Part shown: positions 28,625 to 36,766 of the stretch, piece after piece
How positions within the stretch are numbered: position 1 is the first letter of the stretch
Layout of the letters: the number at the start of each line of letters is the position of its first letter
Source of the DNA: Candidatus Heimdallarchaeota archaeon
GTDB taxonomy: Archaea; Asgardarchaeota; Heimdallarchaeia; Heimdallarchaeales; Kariarchaeaceae
Assembly: GCA_026702845.1 (NCBI GenBank)
Contig: JADCLS010000008.1
Location: forward strand, 62,001 to 126,000
Length of the DNA stretch: 64,000 bases
Reading direction: 5' to 3'
Notes under the pieces: generated by a model
Databases searched by the model: none
What the model saw: the letters and a program-made list of their open reading frames with translations, nothing else
What the model was told of the DNA's origin: nothing
Program-made: the position numbers and the translations under genes

Positions 28625-29532
28625 AGCAATTCCTCCAGTGTCAAGAGATCATCGAGTATGGCATTTGAGGTGGGATAACTTCCTGCACCTTTACCAGAAA
28701 TAATTAACGTACCAGTGTTACTGCCTTGAAGAATCAAGATATTCTCCTCATCCTTCAAATGGTATAATACATCATCTGAATTAACAAGACGTGGTTCCAC
28801 AATCAAACTTGGAGACACCAATGGATTGTAACTGGCAACCAATCGTATGCGTTTATGCTGTCTTACTGAGTTGACAACATCATTTGCCTGTATTTGATTT
28901 ATTCCCACAATTTGCATTTCATCTATAGAAATACTTCTTCCAGATGCGATGGAAGCGAGAATAGCCAGTTTATATGCAGAATCCATACCTGAAATATCCA
29001 AAGAGGGGTCTGGTTCTGCAAATCCCTTGCTCTGTGCATCAAGTAAGGCTTGGTCAAAGCCTATGGCCTGTTCCATCTGAGATAAGATGTAATTGCAGGT
29101 TCCATTCAATATTCCTGTAATGGCCTCGATATGCTGTATACGTCTCTGTCTCCTTAATATCTGCACAAGAGGCATCCCAGCACCCACAGCAGCCTCAAAT
29201 AAAAACTGTACACCCTTATTCTCTGCCTTTGTGTGCAGTAATTCAAAATGTTTGGCTACAATCACCTTATTTGCGGTTATTACATGTTTACCAAGTTCAA
29301 ATGCACAGAGCAGGGAATGGAGGATATCCTCATCACCGGTTGTATCAATAATGACTTTAATTTCCTCATCAGCTAGAATGACATCAGTGGGATGGATCAA
29401 ATCCTGTATATCTGGGTGTTTTTGGGGATTTCTCACCGATATTTTTCGAATCTCTATGCTTGAGATCGTTTTGGATAGATGATATACACCTTTACCAATA
29501 GTTCCAAAACCTAAAAGTCCTATAATTACCAT
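28621..29532 (-). CDS. hom: homoserine dehydrogenase
   Basis: 303 residues, the short form without a C-terminal ACT domain. N-terminal Rossmann motif GLLGFGTIGKGVY. Catalytic-domain motifs are FEAAVGAGMPLVQIL, GILNGTCNYILSQM and DISGMDSAYKLAILASI. It reduces aspartate semialdehyde to homoserine. It starts 4 nt after the sulfur-carrier gene stop, and its 3' end overlaps the E1-rhodanese gene. Lack of an ACT domain suggests no direct threonine feedback. Confidence 0.9.
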   Translation of the reverse strand: MVIIGLLGFGTIGKGVYHLSKTISSIEIRKISVRNPQKHPDIQDLIHPTDVILADEEIKVIIDTTGDEDILHSLLCAFELGKHVITANKVIVAKHFELLHTKAENKGVQFLFEAAVGAGMPLVQILRRQRRIQHIEAITGILNGTCNYILSQMEQAIGFDQALLDAQSKGFAEPDPSLDISGMDSAYKLAILASIASGRSISIDEMQIVGINQIQANDVVNSVRQHKRIRLVASYNPLVSPSLIVEPRLVNSDDVLYHLKDEENILILQGSNTGTLIISGKGAGSYPTSNAILDDLLTLEELL

Positions 29533-29536
29533 TATT

Positions 29537-29812
29537 TTATCCTCCTGCTACAGCGGGTATGAAATCAATACTATCAGATTCTTTGATTTGTGTGTCAAGA
29601 AAATCTAGATAGCGAATATCAACACCATTGCAATAGACATTGATATAACGTTTTATCCTGTTATTTTCAAGTACTTTTGATTTGAAGGTATCCCCGTATA
29701 TAATTGTCAATCTATCCAGTAGTTGTTTTACGGTACCCTGAAATTGAAGATGTCGTCTAGTCTCACCATTGGTGGCTTGTTTTAATACACTGGAAAATAC
29801 TATTTCAACCAT
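29537..29812 (-). CDS. ThiS/MoaD-like ubiquitin-fold sulfur carrier
   Basis: 91 residues with a beta-grasp pattern: strand VEIVFSSVL, then TVKQLLDRLTIIYG helix, strands INVYCNGVDI and ESDSIDFIPAVAGG. It terminates in Gly-Gly, the requirement for adenylation and thiocarboxylation. Archaeal relatives (SAMPs) also act as protein modifiers. It begins directly after the threonine synthase stop and ends 4 nt before hom, so it is translationally embedded in the amino-acid operon. No moaE or thiG neighbour is present, which argues against a dedicated molybdopterin or thiamine role. Confidence 0.88.
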   Translation of the reverse strand: MVEIVFSSVLKQATNGETRRHLQFQGTVKQLLDRLTIIYGDTFKSKVLENNRIKRYINVYCNGVDIRYLDFLDTQIKESDSIDFIPAVAGG

Positions 29813-31045
29813 TTACTGTACCTCCTGAATTAACTGCTCAATTTCAGCAACATCAGCCTTTATTGATGATGGTATATGGACGATCCCCTCAAGTGTATCA
29901 ATTGTTTTTAATCCAGAACCAGTGATATACACAACAATTAACTCCTTAGGATCGACCTTTCCTTCTCGCACCTTTCGGATCAAGGATGCAATACAGCTTC
30001 CTCCTGCAGGTTCTGTAAAAATTCCCTCAGTCCTGGCCAGCAGAGCTTGAGCTTCAAGTATCTCCTCATCGTTAGGACTATCTGCCCATCCCTCTGAGGA
30101 ACGGATAATATCCAGTGCCTCAAGCCCGGATGCCGGATCACCGATAGCTAGACTCTTCACTATAGTATTTGGATGCTGAACTGGGGTTATCCAGTCCCTA
30201 TTCTTTTCAAATGCTTCTGTAATAGGTGAACAACCAATTGGTTGAGAGCCACAAATCTTCACTTGTTTCTTTTCAATCCATTGTAGTTCTTCAAGTTCAT
30301 CCAATGCCTTACGAGCTGTACAAAGCAGTGCACCAGAACCCAAAGGTATAATGATCCGGTCTGGGGATTGCCATCCAAGCTGTTCACAGCACTCATAGGT
30401 TATAGTTTTTGAACCCTCAGTGTAGTAGGCACGTAAATTAATATTCACAAATCCCCAATTATTTTTATCTGCAGTCAGATTGGCTAATCTATTAACCACA
30501 TCATAGGTACCATCAATCTGTACCAGTTGTCCACCATAAAGTAATGTAGGAATTATCTTGCCTTGATCAAGATCCTTAGGTACAAAAATATAACAGGGTA
30601 AATTGGCTGCTGCTGCAGCTGCTGCGGTAGCACCGGCAAGATTACCAGTGGATGCACAGCCAACAGCCTCTAGACCCCATTCTCCAGCCTTACTCACTGC
30701 GATACTCGCAGGTCGATCTTTGAAAGACCCAGTAGGATTACAGGAATCATCTTTAATGTATAGGTTTTCAAGACCTAAATAATCACCAAGGGAGACACAA
30801 TGTTTTAGGGGAGTAAAACCAGCATGAATGTTGACATGATAATTCTCTTCAACGGGAAGTAACTCTTTATATCTCCAGATATTCTTTTCACGTTTATCAA
30901 TAATCGAAATATCTAGATCTTCTGATATTTTGCCTAAATCATAGTGAATCTCAAGAGGACCAAAACATTCTGGACAAATAGTCTCTCTAATTGGTGGATA
31001 TTCTGCATTACAAGACTTGCAAATCATATTTTTTAAGTAACTCAT
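29813..31045 (-). CDS. thrC: threonine synthase (or related PLP beta/gamma-replacement enzyme)
   Basis: 410 residues from ATG 31045. An ATG 21 nt upstream would place the SD (GAGGAG) inside the coding region, so the downstream one is preferred. N-terminal zinc ribbon CKSCNAEYPP...CPECFGPL, PLP Lys in NPTGSFKDRPAS, phosphate loop STGNLAGATAAA. The family converts O-phosphohomoserine to threonine. No homoserine kinase lies in the cluster. Because a thiocarboxylate carrier and its E1 are co-encoded, sulfur transfer to the same intermediate (homocysteine formation) is a possible second activity; this is inference. Confidence 0.88.
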   Translation of the reverse strand: MSYLKNMICKSCNAEYPPIRETICPECFGPLEIHYDLGKISEDLDISIIDKREKNIWRYKELLPVEENYHVNIHAGFTPLKHCVSLGDYLGLENLYIKDDSCNPTGSFKDRPASIAVSKAGEWGLEAVGCASTGNLAGATAAAAAAANLPCYIFVPKDLDQGKIIPTLLYGGQLVQIDGTYDVVNRLANLTADKNNWGFVNINLRAYYTEGSKTITYECCEQLGWQSPDRIIIPLGSGALLCTARKALDELEELQWIEKKQVKICGSQPIGCSPITEAFEKNRDWITPVQHPNTIVKSLAIGDPASGLEALDIIRSSEGWADSPNDEEILEAQALLARTEGIFTEPAGGSCIASLIRKVREGKVDPKELIVVYITGSGLKTIDTLEGIVHIPSSIKADVAEIEQLIQEVQ

Positions 31046-31232
31046 TAATAATTTCTCCTCATTCAATCAGTTTAAGAATAGTAAGTTTCATAATATCCTG
31101 CAATAATTTTATAATTTATGCAAAATACATAGAAATACTATGCAAATTTTGATTGAATTAATTGAAAAAATATTTTTATATTAAAAATACTTCTCATATT
31201 TATCACATATAATATATATTGAATACGAATAA

Positions 31233-32387
31233 CTAGTTTAGATCCTTGGATTCAAATAATGAGTGAACTTCATTAGTAACATACTGTAAATGTTTTTGTT
31301 TTACCACAATATTGCAGCTTTTTTCAGATATATTCATCTGAAGAATTGGTAGGGAACTCTTATGGATCATTTGCATTGTGTTCTTGCTAGAGACAACAAA
31401 GAGCGTTGAGACTTTGGAGTAAGATTTGATACTGGGATCATAACTCGGGTGAAGAACATCAATAGGAGTTGTAGTGGCATCAATGATTAATTCCTGATCT
31501 ATTTGATCATTATGATGGCGTATTTTAATCAATCTCTGATCATGTTTCAATGAAATATTATGAAGTAATCGTGCTGATTTTGAGGTGACCAAGGTAAAAA
31601 ACTCAGGATTATTGAAATTCCGAATAATAATTGGAATGCATGCATCTCTCACCGGTGCTATTGCATCAGGATGAATAACATCACAACCATTTCGAGAAAG
31701 GATTTCAAGCTCATCATAACTTATTTCAGGTATGGTTATTGCAGCATTAACAAATTTTGGGTCTGCAGTTAATACTCCATTAACATCCTTCCAGATGGTA
31801 ATGGATTTGGCCTTAGCAAGCATGGCCATAAAACTTGCAGAGTAATCAGTTCCAGATCGACCAAGGGTCAGTAGTTCTCCTTCATCAGTATAACCATAAA
31901 AACCAGGCATAATCAGAACAGAAGTATTTTGAAAAATATTACTTAACAACTCATAACCTCGATGTGTTGACCTAAGCAATCGACTCTCAGGTTCCACAAT
32001 GAGATAATCTATGGGATTTATACATAATGATTCAACTATTAATGAGGATATCAAAATTGAGTTAACTTGTTCTCCAAAGGCAAGGATCTCGTCATCCGTT
32101 TTATCTTCAATTGTACATATAAATTGATGGATTAATTGATCTGCTTGAACACAGATTGATTTGGGTAAGACGCTACTGTGAATCCCCATGAGCACATCTA
32201 GGAGCATTTGTTGTGCAAAACTTGAACGGGATGATTGAATATACTTTCGTAACTGATCAGTAACACCATATGCAGCAGAAACCACACATATTAGGTCTCT
32301 ATCTGTTTCTTCAATAATTCGAACTACGTTTGCATAGGATGAGGGAGATATAAAGCATGATCCTCCAAATTTGTGAACTTCTACCAA
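31233..32387 (-). CDS. aspartate kinase
   Basis: 384 residues from a TTG start with a strong SD (AAGGAGG, 7-nt spacing). VHKFGGSCF replaces the common KFGGTS. SGTDYSASFMAML and IWKDVNGVLTADPKFV form the ATP/aspartate site, followed by NGCDVIHPDAIAPVRDA. The C-terminal part (about 285-384) is short for a double ACT domain: one ACT-like unit (VSTLFVVSS...) is visible and the second is degraded. First step of the aspartate pathway. It is separated from thrC by about 190 nt with AT-rich promoter-like sequence, so thrC and downstream genes may have their own promoter. Confidence 0.88.
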   Translation of the reverse strand: MVEVHKFGGSCFISPSSYANVVRIIEETDRDLICVVSAAYGVTDQLRKYIQSSRSSFAQQMLLDVLMGIHSSVLPKSICVQADQLIHQFICTIEDKTDDEILAFGEQVNSILISSLIVESLCINPIDYLIVEPESRLLRSTHRGYELLSNIFQNTSVLIMPGFYGYTDEGELLTLGRSGTDYSASFMAMLAKAKSITIWKDVNGVLTADPKFVNAAITIPEISYDELEILSRNGCDVIHPDAIAPVRDACIPIIIRNFNNPEFFTLVTSKSARLLHNISLKHDQRLIKIRHHNDQIDQELIIDATTTPIDVLHPSYDPSIKSYSKVSTLFVVSSKNTMQMIHKSSLPILQMNISEKSCNIVVKQKHLQYVTNEVHSLFESKDLN

Positions 32388-32490
32388 TCTAATTCCTCCT
32401 TGGGATGATACTATTTCCTCAACTGTGTGAATATAACTTAACTATTTATATGGTAAGTGGATATTATTTATACCGGATTCGAATATTCTC

Positions 32491-34980
32491 TTAATTAGTT
32501 ATATACTCTTTGAAGTTTAGGGTAATATCTAGCTGCTCAAGAGCAACTTCTACAGCATCTGAGATACGTGGTTTCTTCTTCACCATATCATCGAAGAATT
32601 GCTTCATATCACTTCTGTGTTTTTCAGAGTTGGATACTACACTGAGTATAGCCCCTTGATACATGAAGTTATTGAGTGCTTCAAAACCATCTAGGTTGGC
32701 AATGTACCAGAACCAGATATCATCTTTTATCTTCTTATTTGCAGCAAGTTGAGTGATCAAGAATCCTCTATTCCTGCTAGGTACTTCATTAAATACCATC
32801 TCTTTTACCTTTTCAAGAAGAAAAATATCAGATAGATTACCCAAAGCTGTGATATACTCGATAAATGCACTCTCACTCTCAGGATTATTGAATTTTTCAA
32901 GTAAGAAGTCGAATTCATTAAGTTCATGGGCACCTACCACCAGGGCAACAGGTCTTAGATCAGCACTTATTGCCTCTCCGTTCTTTATTTTTGCATAGAG
33001 ATCCAAGGTGAAGGCTTTTGCCTTTTCAGATCCCAAAGAAACAGCAAATCTAAGCATTGAACCCCGAATTATGGAGATACCGAGTTCCTCACCAGTTTTT
33101 GGTTCATAACCAAAGATATCAAGTGCCCATTCAACAAAGGATTTACTATAAGTCTTGATTTCTGCATCTTCTCTCAAATCATAGATCTCATTGAGATGCA
33201 CTGCAATATTGAAGATAGGCATGTAATTGGTCTCATCCTTATAGTACTTGGTGAATTCCATATATTCTCTCAAACTAATCTCTTTGGCTTTGAGTAGTGC
33301 ATACATATCATCTTCAATATGCATACGATCAATGGCAGTTATTTTCTTTTTAGCTATGAGTTTACCCAACATGGGATACTCTGAGGTATCATATTTTGTA
33401 CGGTAAAATCCTGTAAGATCGATATTCACCTTGAATGCATCATGAGGACCAAGATCTAAACTACCTTCTTTTTCCTCGAGTACAAATCGCCTGATCTCTT
33501 CTTCACCATTGTTGAATACCCTAAAGGTAAGGGGTACCATCCATTTACTTGTTGAATCATGAGGAAGATAGGTAAATCTTTTCTGTTTCAGTTTCAAAAC
33601 CGTGCCTTCCTTATGCACCTCTACAAGAGGTAATCCAGCTTGCATCACAAAAGATTCCATCACTCCAGAGACGGGGTTGCCAGTAGCCTCCTCTAGTGCC
33701 TCCCAGAGTTGGGGAGATACTGTCGAAGTATAGGCATGGGTTTTGAAATAATGTCTCAAACCCTTTTTAAAATCCTCATCACCCAGATACCCATGAACCT
33801 GTCTCAGAATGGAACCTCCCTTTGTATAGAGGATAGGAACTGTCTTAGCAGTGAATGATACTTCCTTATCACCCTCCATCTCGATAGGAGAGGTGGAGAT
33901 CATGGAATCCCAATCCATCACACCAGTTGTTGACCCTGATGTTCTGGTAAGATTGGTTGATTGCACGAAGAAATTGAATGTATCTCGTTCAGGACGTAAT
34001 TGATCTACCACATAATTTCCAAAATAGGTAGCGAAGGATTCATTCAACCACAAGTACTTCCAGGTTTTAGGAGATACTAGATTTCCAAACCATTGATGAA
34101 TAATCTCATGTGAAACCACTCCTAGTAAACGATTTGTCTGAGACTCTGAAGTAATTCCTGGGTAATAAAGCAAAGCGTTTTCACGATAGAGTATGGCCCC
34201 CCAATTTTCCATGGCACCGGCAGCAAAATCCGGTGTGGCAATCTGATCCATCTTTGGAAGTGGATAGGCATAATCAAAGTAATCCTCACAAAATTCAACT
34301 ACTTCAACACCGAAATCAAGGGAGAATTGACCATATTTCTCTGGTTTACCAGGTGATGCAATTAATCTATAATGAATATTCTTACTGGTTTTCTCAATGA
34401 AATCGAAATTACCAACTGCAAGAAATACAAGATAGGAGCTCATCTTAGGTGTTTGTTCAAATCTAACTAGCTTCTTCACACCCATATCCACTTCTTCTTT
34501 GATAGGCATATTGGAAATGGGGAAATGTTCCTTATTCATCAGGAACTCGATGTCAAAAGTGGCTTTTATTCCAGGAACATCAAAACAGGGGAAAGCCCTT
34601 CTGGCATCATTGGCCTGAAATTGTGTTACTGCACAGTACTCATCCTTGTCACCAACTTTGAATTTACTCCTATAGAAGCCGGCAAGTTTATCATTATGCT
34701 CGCCTGTGAATTCGAAATGTAGAGTAAATTCTGTTTTATCATTTGGTGGCAGGGAGATTGTTAATTCCTGCTTTGCTTGATCCTCTGTGTAGGTTAACTT
34801 TTCAACACCGAGCCCAAGATCTATACTAATGGATGAGTATACAATTTCAAGCGTATTAAGAACTAACTCGGTGATTGGTTCAGAGGTGGATACCGTTAGA
34901 TCCAGAGTGCCTTTGAACACAAATGTCTCCAAATTGGGTTCAAAATGCAATTTATAATTCATAGGTAGAATTTCTGCCAT
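32491..34980 (-). CDS. M1-family aminopeptidase
   Basis: 829 residues from ATG 34980 (MAEILPMNYKLHF); an upstream in-frame ATG would add an unlikely 21-residue extension. GAMENWGAI (about 257) is the exopeptidase motif, and HEIIHQWFGN with the third ligand NESFATYF (about 289-311) binds zinc. N-terminal beta saddle, then the catalytic thermolysin-like domain and a helical C-terminal domain. No signal peptide, so cytoplasmic, like archaeal tricorn-interacting factors F2/F3 and eukaryotic puromycin-sensitive aminopeptidase. No SD is visible; the start may be leaderless. Confidence 0.94.
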   Translation of the reverse strand: MAEILPMNYKLHFEPNLETFVFKGTLDLTVSTSEPITELVLNTLEIVYSSISIDLGLGVEKLTYTEDQAKQELTISLPPNDKTEFTLHFEFTGEHNDKLAGFYRSKFKVGDKDEYCAVTQFQANDARRAFPCFDVPGIKATFDIEFLMNKEHFPISNMPIKEEVDMGVKKLVRFEQTPKMSSYLVFLAVGNFDFIEKTSKNIHYRLIASPGKPEKYGQFSLDFGVEVVEFCEDYFDYAYPLPKMDQIATPDFAAGAMENWGAILYRENALLYYPGITSESQTNRLLGVVSHEIIHQWFGNLVSPKTWKYLWLNESFATYFGNYVVDQLRPERDTFNFFVQSTNLTRTSGSTTGVMDWDSMISTSPIEMEGDKEVSFTAKTVPILYTKGGSILRQVHGYLGDEDFKKGLRHYFKTHAYTSTVSPQLWEALEEATGNPVSGVMESFVMQAGLPLVEVHKEGTVLKLKQKRFTYLPHDSTSKWMVPLTFRVFNNGEEEIRRFVLEEKEGSLDLGPHDAFKVNIDLTGFYRTKYDTSEYPMLGKLIAKKKITAIDRMHIEDDMYALLKAKEISLREYMEFTKYYKDETNYMPIFNIAVHLNEIYDLREDAEIKTYSKSFVEWALDIFGYEPKTGEELGISIIRGSMLRFAVSLGSEKAKAFTLDLYAKIKNGEAISADLRPVALVVGAHELNEFDFLLEKFNNPESESAFIEYITALGNLSDIFLLEKVKEMVFNEVPSRNRGFLITQLAANKKIKDDIWFWYIANLDGFEALNNFMYQGAILSVVSNSEKHRSDMKQFFDDMVKKKPRISDAVEVALEQLDITLNFKEYITN

Positions 34981-35129
34981 ATATATTTTAGTGAAAGAGC
35001 CAATCAATATAATCGTTCTTACAGATGACAGATTTATTACCAATTACTATCTTTCTTTTCATATACTTTTGTGATCTCAAGTCATAGGAGTACGTAATCC
35101 TAAAATTTTAACAAAATCAATAAGTTCAA

Positions 35130-35224
35130 GAAAGCATTTTCGGGTCTTATTTTGTTTTACAGAGTAGCGAAAGTTCATATTTAGTCCCCTAATTCTTCCC
35201 TCAATGTAGCGATGAAATGCTTTC
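35130..35224. other. 10-bp inverted repeat with 75-nt loop at the 3' end of the GTPase gene
   Basis: GAAAGCATTT (35130-35139) pairs with AAATGCTTTC (35215-35224). After a 2-nt bulge the stem can continue with TCG/CGA. The right arm overlaps the GTPase stop codon. The 179-bp gap between the aminopeptidase start and the GTPase stop has no ORF I can support. This may be a 3'-UTR fold, a small RNA or chance. Confidence 0.35.
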
Positions 35225-35789
35225 AAAGATAACCCTCTGGTTCTAAGTAATCACACATCAATCTAACCAGTGTAGAGAATACTAATTCAACATTTTCCCC
35301 AGTTAAAGCTGAGCATTCAATATACTTAACCGAGGTCTGATAACTTTTTGATAATTCATTTGCAAACTCAATCCCTTGTTCCTCGCTAATTATTTTCCTA
35401 GAACTATCTTTTTTAGTTCCAGCTAGAATAAAAACGCAATTCTGAGTTTTACTCATAATCTCATCAATATACTCTTCTGTATCGACCTTAAGATTAGCCA
35501 AATCATTATTGGTATCTATAGTTAATACTGCACCAAATACACCAGTGAAAAATTGCTTCCTAAGGTGTTTAAATTCAGAATTACTACTTACATCCCAGAT
35601 TGATAAGGATACTAGATGTTCTGAAATTATGATTTGTCTGGAATAAAAATCAACACCTACAGTTTGGTGAGAATTCGATGAGAATTGATGATTAACAAAT
35701 CTTCGCACAAGTGAAGTGCTTCCCGAGCCTTGATGCCCAACGATTACTGTAGTAAGCACTAAATCTGATGATGCCATCCCGTATTTCAT
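35223..35789 (-). CDS. Ras/Rab-like small GTPase with degenerate nucleotide-binding motifs
   Basis: 188 residues, a single G domain. G1 reads GHQGSGSTSL: Ser24 stands where the invariant P-loop Lys should be. G2 Thr is in QTVGVDFYS. G3 is WDVSSNSEF, lacking the DxxG Gly and the catalytic Gln. G4 is TKKD instead of NKxD. G5 is ECSALTG. The overall order and spacing are Rab/Ras-like, but nucleotide binding is likely weak or lost. No C-terminal Cys for prenylation. An alternative start at 35777 (MASSDL) is about 21 nt downstream of a TTATAAAT box and could be leaderless. Confidence 0.82.
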   Translation of the reverse strand: MKYGMASSDLVLTTVIVGHQGSGSTSLVRRFVNHQFSSNSHQTVGVDFYSRQIIISEHLVSLSIWDVSSNSEFKHLRKQFFTGVFGAVLTIDTNNDLANLKVDTEEYIDEIMSKTQNCVFILAGTKKDSSRKIISEEQGIEFANELSKSYQTSVKYIECSALTGENVELVFSTLVRLMCDYLEPEGYL

Positions 35790-35868
35790 GGATTTATAAG
35801 ATATTTAATACTTCTCTATAGTTATATCGAAGCTGATCATTCTTCTTCTAAGGAAATTCCATGATTGG

Positions 35869-36765
35869 TTACGATTCTGCAACCTCTCCCAGCTGATAAA
35901 CTGACTGCATGAGACTGCGTAGCAAGTGCTCAGGTATACCTTTTCGTGTACCAAGCATCACCACATGTCCTCCTGATAAATGGATAACCAAAATTCTTCT
36001 TCCCAGTCTCATCCCTATGATGAGAATGACTGCACATATGATCAGCAGTATAACAATGAGAATCTGGGGAATGGATCCTGATGCACCAAGTTCTCGGAAA
36101 AGCATAAGAAATGGCACAATAATTGCGAGTGAAGTGAGAATTTTATTCATGGGAGCTCTTCCCACATTGAAGCTAACAACATGTGATAGAAGATGTTCCT
36201 CATCTGATGGTACTCGAATTATTCGCTCCACAAATCCGATACGTCTGATAAGTAAACGTATACTTGTAATATAAATCTCCTCTATCTCAAATCCAGTAAA
36301 TACAAGAATTATTCCTAGGATGATCAAGATAAACAGAAAGCCGTCTATGCTCAATAGAACAAAACCTAAAATGAAGATGAGCAGCCCAACTAGTATCTGA
36401 ATCTCATTATAATGCCGAATCAATGCATAATCAACTTTCTTTTCTTGTGGGATCAATTTCTCCTCCAATTTTATTAGTGGAGCATAGGGTGGTATGATTT
36501 TGTCTATCAATTTGATTATAGTCAAGGTCACTAAATGTCTAACCTTGCCAATTGTCTTGAGTAGGGGAGATTCTTCTTTTCGAGGAGTTTCGGATTGCAA
36601 TCCATCAGCAGGTTTGTCTTCATCTAAGCTTTTTGCGGGTTTACTTTCAGTTTCCTCAATTTGATTTTCAGTTTGCTGTTCATCCATTGCCTTCATGGAT
36701 TTATTTTCCACAATATCGGTATCAGGATTCTCCTTATCATTAAAATTTTTCTTTGTATCTGTCAT
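35869..36765 (-). CDS. membrane protein with disordered acidic N-terminus and PH-like segment
   Basis: 298 residues. Residues 1 to about 70 are hydrophilic and low-complexity (Glu, Lys, Asp, Ser). Two hydrophobic hairpins follow (about 120-160 and 215-255). Between them ITSIRLLIRRIGFVERIIRV and a helix-leading SHVVSFNVG have the form of a bacterial PH-like (bPH) domain. The C-terminus has a final strand/helix (HVVMLGTRKGIPEHLL). It starts one base after the stop of the larger upstream PH-like protein, so the two are one operon and may form a complex. Function unknown. Confidence 0.65.
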   Translation of the reverse strand: MTDTKKNFNDKENPDTDIVENKSMKAMDEQQTENQIEETESKPAKSLDEDKPADGLQSETPRKEESPLLKTIGKVRHLVTLTIIKLIDKIIPPYAPLIKLEEKLIPQEKKVDYALIRHYNEIQILVGLLIFILGFVLLSIDGFLFILIILGIILVFTGFEIEEIYITSIRLLIRRIGFVERIIRVPSDEEHLLSHVVSFNVGRAPMNKILTSLAIIVPFLMLFRELGASGSIPQILIVILLIICAVILIIGMRLGRRILVIHLSGGHVVMLGTRKGIPEHLLRSLMQSVYQLGEVAES

Positions 36766-36766
36766 A

